From assembly GCA_937897085.1 (NCBI GenBank), contig CALCOR010000046.1, positions 1 to 8,278 on the forward strand: a stretch of 8,278 bases of DNA, written 5' to 3'. Position 1 is the first letter of the stretch. Each line of letters starts with the position of its first letter. Shown here piece after piece: positions 4,851 to 8,278 of this stretch. The position numbers were made by a program, and so were the translations under genes. This stretch comes from an uncultured euryarchaeote (GTDB lineage Archaea > Thermoplasmatota > Poseidoniia > Poseidoniales > Thalassarchaeaceae). The notes under the pieces are model-generated. The model worked only from the letters and a program-made list of their open reading frames with translations. It searched no databases and was not told the DNA's origin.

Positions 4851-7800
4851 ATGATGACAATGAATGAACGCCGAAAGACACTATGCTGCCTGATGGTGGT
4901 CGCCGTGATGATATTCTCAACAACTGTGGTACATGCCGCCACAGTCAACACCTTCGCCAACGCCGAGACTGAAGTGAAGGTCGAACTACGAGATTCAGGA
5001 ACTTATCTCAACACAGTCACCGGCCAGGTCTCCCTGCCGGAAGGAGAGACCGTGACCTCTGCGACAGTCGAGGTGCAGAATGATTTTGCCACTCTTGCAT
5101 TCCACCGTTCCTACGATTCAACGGTGCAGAGCAACATCTGGGACGCACGCTTCAACAACATGCTGTCCTACAGCAGCACCGGATGCCACCAGACCTCGAT
5201 ATCGAATTGCGACTTCACAACGACCGAAGACGAACTGGGGCTCACCAGTAAGGGATTCAACGCTGACTTCGAGACCAGCGCACAGGGTTTCACCCCCGGT
5301 CCAGCGGTTGACACCTTCAACTGGGAGCGAGAACTCACGCAGCCCACCCCCATTCTACCCACCGGGTGCGCTACGGGTTCCACCTGCTGGGGGACCAACT
5401 TTGTCGATCCTGACTACACCGATGATTCGCTCGCCAGCGAATTCGCGTACGAGTTGATGTCCGGCACGATCCAGATCCACCCCGGTAAGGGTCAGGCGAC
5501 GTTCAAGTCGCTGCACTCGCTCTACTATCGGGGCACTCCTTCGGCCAAGTACTACGATGACTGCGCCTACGTCGCCCTCCGAGAGTCGATGGATGCGACG
5601 AGTTGGAGTCCATGGGGCTTCCACGACATCGACCGTGGCAACTCGACTGGAATCAGCCCCGGCCAGCACGGCATGTTCCAGCGTGGCACGCTCGTCAATC
5701 AGGTGCAGGCAGGGTGCAGCGGCAAGGGCACTATCACCGTCCCTCTCAATGCGTGGGTGCTCGCTGGGCAGAGCGACGGCGGTACAGCCGGCAGCCTGCA
5801 GTGGGCGACGCTGGCGCTCGATCTCTCAGCTTACGAGAACATGTACGTCCAACTGATGTTCGTGCTCGAGCGCAACGCACACACCGCCCCCCCACTCAAC
5901 GGTTCGATGCAGGGTTGGTACATCGACACGATGCGCGCCGGAGATCCGCTGCCCCAAGCCGGTTACGTCGACATGGGTCCGTTCTCGAACATGGCCTCCC
6001 AGAACAACGGCTTCCCCGATGGATTCGGAGTGCTCAACATCGAGTCGGCGACCCCTCCGGGTGCCAGTTTCACCATCGATGTCTACGACGCGTCGAACAA
6101 CCAGTTGGTCGTTGACGGCCACGGAAACGTGCTCTCTGGGTTGACAGGCAGCACGATCGAGTTGTGGGACGTCGACACCTCTGTCTATTCGCTGCTCAAC
6201 CTCCGTTTCAACTACAACAGCGGCTCCAGCCGCATCGGAACCCCGGTTCTCTACGGTTTCAGTCTTGGAACCAAGGTCGGAACCGGACTGCGAGACATGG
6301 CGGGAGTTCAAGCCTTCGGGGGCTCGTTCTTACCAGGGGCGTGGACTGCGGATCAGTTGGGGGGGACGATAATCTACATGTCGGAGATCAAGGACTCGAC
6401 GTGGAATCCTGCGAAGATCAAGAATCGGTACTCGATGCCGGTGGTAGCGGCCAAACCGATAGTGGAGGATGACTGTGGCAACGGCGTTATCATGCTCCAT
6501 CCCTTCAATTCGAAATCAGGCGAATTCATGCAAGCCACCAACAATCAGTGGTACGACTTCAACACCACTGCGAACGGTGTGCCCATTCCTTCGACGGGCG
6601 TGGGGCTGGCAGTGATGTATGCGGCACAGTGCACTGTGACTGGAATCTGGTTGGAACTGGAGTTCGCGCACAGTTCTGAAAGCCTTACCATAGATGTTGC
6701 CGGCGACAACGATTTGCAATGGGGACTCACCCATCCGGCGTTCGGTGCCTACGGACGGCAGAGCTACTTCCGTAGCCAGGTCGTCGACGGCGTGAACATG
6801 CGCGCCGAATCCATGTCGATGAGCATGGCGGTCACCGGCAGGGCTGAGGGTGCGCCGTTCCTGCTTCCAAAGGACGCCAACGTGACCCACGCTGAGGTGT
6901 CCTTCTCCGACAGTTACGTCGGCAACGCCTCGATTACGCTGCTCGCCGCCAATCAGGAGCAGCACCTTGGATTTACAGATGACGATTTGGAGATGACCCC
7001 TGACAGCTGGAAGGCGCTCGGCCAGTTCTCTGACGAACTGCAGACGCTGCTCGACGACCCTCAGGTGCCGGCGGCGGTCGTAGATGAGTTCGGCAACGAG
7101 TGGGTGCAGTTCCGTTTCAAGTTAGAGAACGCTACTGCCGGAGTCGGTTCCAGCATCACCATGCGCGATCTGGATATCTTCTACGAATGGAATGTCGTCC
7201 TTGGGGCCACACACGACCTGGCGCGTGAATTGAATCAGGGCGTGGCGCTGAATACTCCTGTGGGAGGTCAGGTGATCGTGCCGATCAGTGTTGGGGGAGA
7301 CACGGGCGGTGCAGTCAAACTGAAGAATCTCCTGGTGACCACCGAGAGCGGATACGACAACACGCTCAACACGACGGGCAGTTGGTCTGGGCTCTACGCC
7401 AACGGGGATGTCTACGAGGCGGTCACGACCCACTCGTTGGCGGTGAGCACCGGTGAGACGATCGCCCATGCCAGCCTGCAGTTCGAGTCCGAGTCAGGCA
7501 ATGCTGAGTTCCTGTGGACGGCTGCCAACGATTCCTTCTGGGAGCGTGGAGACGAGACGATGTTGTCACTGATGGTGATGCAGTCTTCGGCCACCGACGT
7601 GGCGAACGGGAAGCAGGTGCTCTGGCGCTTCCGCGTGAACAGCGACTGGCAGGATTCACCCACGGTCAGGGTGTTCGCCACGATGATCACCACTTCCGGT
7701 TCGGAGGGATTACCCGCCGCGCTGATGCTCAACCCGACGGTTGGAAACGCGGCCGAGAACGACGCGCTCATCCAGCGACTCGATCTCTTCAATCAGGGCG

Positions 7801-8278
7801 GAGTCCTACAACCTGACCTGACCAACGCCTCCAGCAGTCAGGTGATCACGCTCAACGGTTCGGTTCGCTTCGAGAACCTTGCCGAGTCGCCCGACCCAGC
7901 GGCTTACAACCTCGTGTTCGAGTTGCAGAATCAGTCGAACTTCAGCCATTGGATCGAGGTCGACAGATTGTCGAGCATCATCGGAGGCGACTTCGAATGG
8001 CAGCCCACCATCGCTGCAATGGCCGCCGGCACCGACACCTACCGCCTGCGCCTCGCTGACTACAGCGGTGGAGACACCCTCTGTCCGCCAGCGCAGTACA
8101 ATCCTGATTCCGACTGCGCCATCCGAATCGTCCTGAACATCGACACGTACGCGCCCGTGCTGGTGAACATCAGCGTCTGGGACATGATATCCGAATGGCG
8201 CGAACTCACCGACGACACCTGGATTCCGCCGTCGTCGAATCAGAAGTTCCGAGTCGTTGCCCGTGATTTCCCCCAAGC
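4851..8278 (+). CDS. Giant Sec-exported multi-domain surface protein (3' end outside the window)
   Basis: The frame is open for 1142 codons with no stop and leaves the window. The N-terminus is a Sec signal peptide: MMTMNERRKT, a hydrophobic core (~11-27) and a likely cut near VHA-AT (~29/30). A jelly-roll, MAM-like module fits residues ~190-365, with TLALDLSAYENMYVQLMFVL and GWYIDTM near its end, a pattern known from beta-sandwich domains next to secreted proteases. Further beta-rich modules follow at ~395-470, ~650-780 and ~795-1100. NAAENDALIQRLDLFNQGG (~966-984), LCPPAQYNPDSDCAI (~1077-1091) and WRELTDDTWIPP (~1116-1127) look like conserved anchors. I count 13 N-x-S/T sequons after the signal peptide and several spaced Cys pairs (111/120, 173/179, 238/289, 542/594, 1078/1089), fitting a glycosylated, disulfide-stabilised extracellular protein. 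No catalytic motif is visible. The start could also be ATG 4854, 4860 or 4812; 4851 gives the best signal peptide. An adhesin, S-layer or polymer-binding role is only inferred. Confidence 0.88.
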   Translation, partial: MMTMNERRKTLCCLMVVAVMIFSTTVVHAATVNTFANAETEVKVELRDSGTYLNTVTGQVSLPEGETVTSATVEVQNDFATLAFHRSYDSTVQSNIWDARFNNMLSYSSTGCHQTSISNCDFTTTEDELGLTSKGFNADFETSAQGFTPGPAVDTFNWERELTQPTPILPTGCATGSTCWGTNFVDPDYTDDSLASEFAYELMSGTIQIHPGKGQATFKSLHSLYYRGTPSAKYYDDCAYVALRESMDATSWSPWGFHDIDRGNSTGISPGQHGMFQRGTLVNQVQAGCSGKGTITVPLNAWVLAGQSDGGTAGSLQWATLALDLSAYENMYVQLMFVLERNAHTAPPLNGSMQGWYIDTMRAGDPLPQAGYVDMGPFSNMASQNNGFPDGFGVLNIESATPPGASFTIDVYDASNNQLVVDGHGNVLSGLTGSTIELWDVDTSVYSLLNLRFNYNSGSSRIGTPVLYGFSLGTKVGTGLRDMAGVQAFGGSFLPGAWTADQLGGTIIYMSEIKDSTWNPAKIKNRYSMPVVAAKPIVEDDCGNGVIMLHPFNSKSGEFMQATNNQWYDFNTTANGVPIPSTGVGLAVMYAAQCTVTGIWLELEFAHSSESLTIDVAGDNDLQWGLTHPAFGAYGRQSYFRSQVVDGVNMRAESMSMSMAVTGRAEGAPFLLPKDANVTHAEVSFSDSYVGNASITLLAANQEQHLGFTDDDLEMTPDSWKALGQFSDELQTLLDDPQVPAAVVDEFGNEWVQFRFKLENATAGVGSSITMRDLDIFYEWNVVLGATHDLARELNQGVALNTPVGGQVIVPISVGGDTGGAVKLKNLLVTTESGYDNTLNTTGSWSGLYANGDVYEAVTTHSLAVSTGETIAHASLQFESESGNAEFLWTAANDSFWERGDETMLSLMVMQSSATDVANGKQVLWRFRVNSDWQDSPTVRVFATMITTSGSEGLPAALMLNPTVGNAAENDALIQRLDLFNQGGVLQPDLTNASSSQVITLNGSVRFENLAESPDPAAYNLVFELQNQSNFSHWIEVDRLSSIIGGDFEWQPTIAAMAAGTDTYRLRLADYSGGDTLCPPAQYNPDSDCAIRIVLNIDTYAPVLVNISVWDMISEWRELTDDTWIPPSSNQKFRVVARDFPQ

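Noticed and set aside
5603..6115. 170-codon plus-strand frame inside the giant gene
   Set aside because: Out of frame with the exported protein, Arg/His/Pro-rich, with no recognisable domain, while the sense frame carries the MAM-like module in the same bases.
5826..6311. Minus-strand open frames inside the giant gene (also 6516-6965, 7122-7469, 7806-8276)
   Set aside because: All four lie in the antisense frame that is codon-aligned with the sense gene. Stops there need sense codons TTA, CTA or TCA, which are rare in this gene, so long antisense frames arise by chance. Their translations (rich in His, Val, Arg, Gly) show no domain.
1..8278. CRISPR array, insertion sequence, tRNA/rRNA or defence island
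   Set aside because: No regularly spaced repeats, transposase or integrase motifs, terminal inverted repeats, or tRNA-like cloverleaf were seen in the spacers; nearly all bases are in ordinary coding sequence.

Overview
The window looks like a piece of a moderately GC-rich prokaryotic chromosome, most likely from a planktonic archaeon of the Marine Group II / Poseidoniales type (Thermoplasmatota). This assignment is an inference. It rests on a very large Sec-exported, sequon-rich surface protein, a THUMP-less ThiI-like enzyme, a membrane protein with a long Gly/Ser/Pro/Gln-rich tail, a DUF4870-type protein with a Pro/Gln-rich head, very tight gene packing, and the lack of clear Shine-Dalgarno sites ahead of the starts. 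A bacterial source is not excluded.

Layout from left to right. (1) Bases 1-936, plus strand: the last ~311 residues of a biotin carboxylase, the ATP-grasp subunit of an acetyl-/propionyl-CoA carboxylase, cut by the left edge. (2) 933-2894, minus strand: a 653-residue two-TM membrane protein of unknown function with a long disordered tail. Its stop codon overlaps the biotin carboxylase stop in one CTAG palindrome. (3) 2895-3049: a divergent intergenic region. (4) 3050-3499, plus: a small DUF4870/Tic20-like membrane protein. (5) 3503-3964, minus: a hotdog-fold acyl-CoA thioesterase, whose stop lies 3 bp from the DUF4870 stop. (6) About 4045-4773, plus: a ThiI-type PP-loop sulfurtransferase domain without THUMP or rhodanese domains. 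(7) 4774-4850: a 77-bp spacer with a GCAA-tetraloop hairpin, an 8-bp palindrome, a second hairpin and a TTAAAT box. (8) 4851 to the right edge, plus: a continuous open frame of at least 1142 codons encoding an exported multi-domain beta-rich surface protein that runs out of the window.

The genes do not form one pathway. Biotin carboxylase and the thioesterase both act on acyl-CoA metabolism but are not co-transcribed. ThiI belongs to tRNA 4-thiouridine and/or thiamine sulfur transfer. The exported protein and the two membrane proteins belong to the cell envelope. I see no CRISPR array, insertion sequence, tRNA, rRNA or defence system. The items most worth a second look are the giant exported protein, the two-TM protein with a possibly split PH-like domain, the minimal ThiI and the structured 77-bp spacer.
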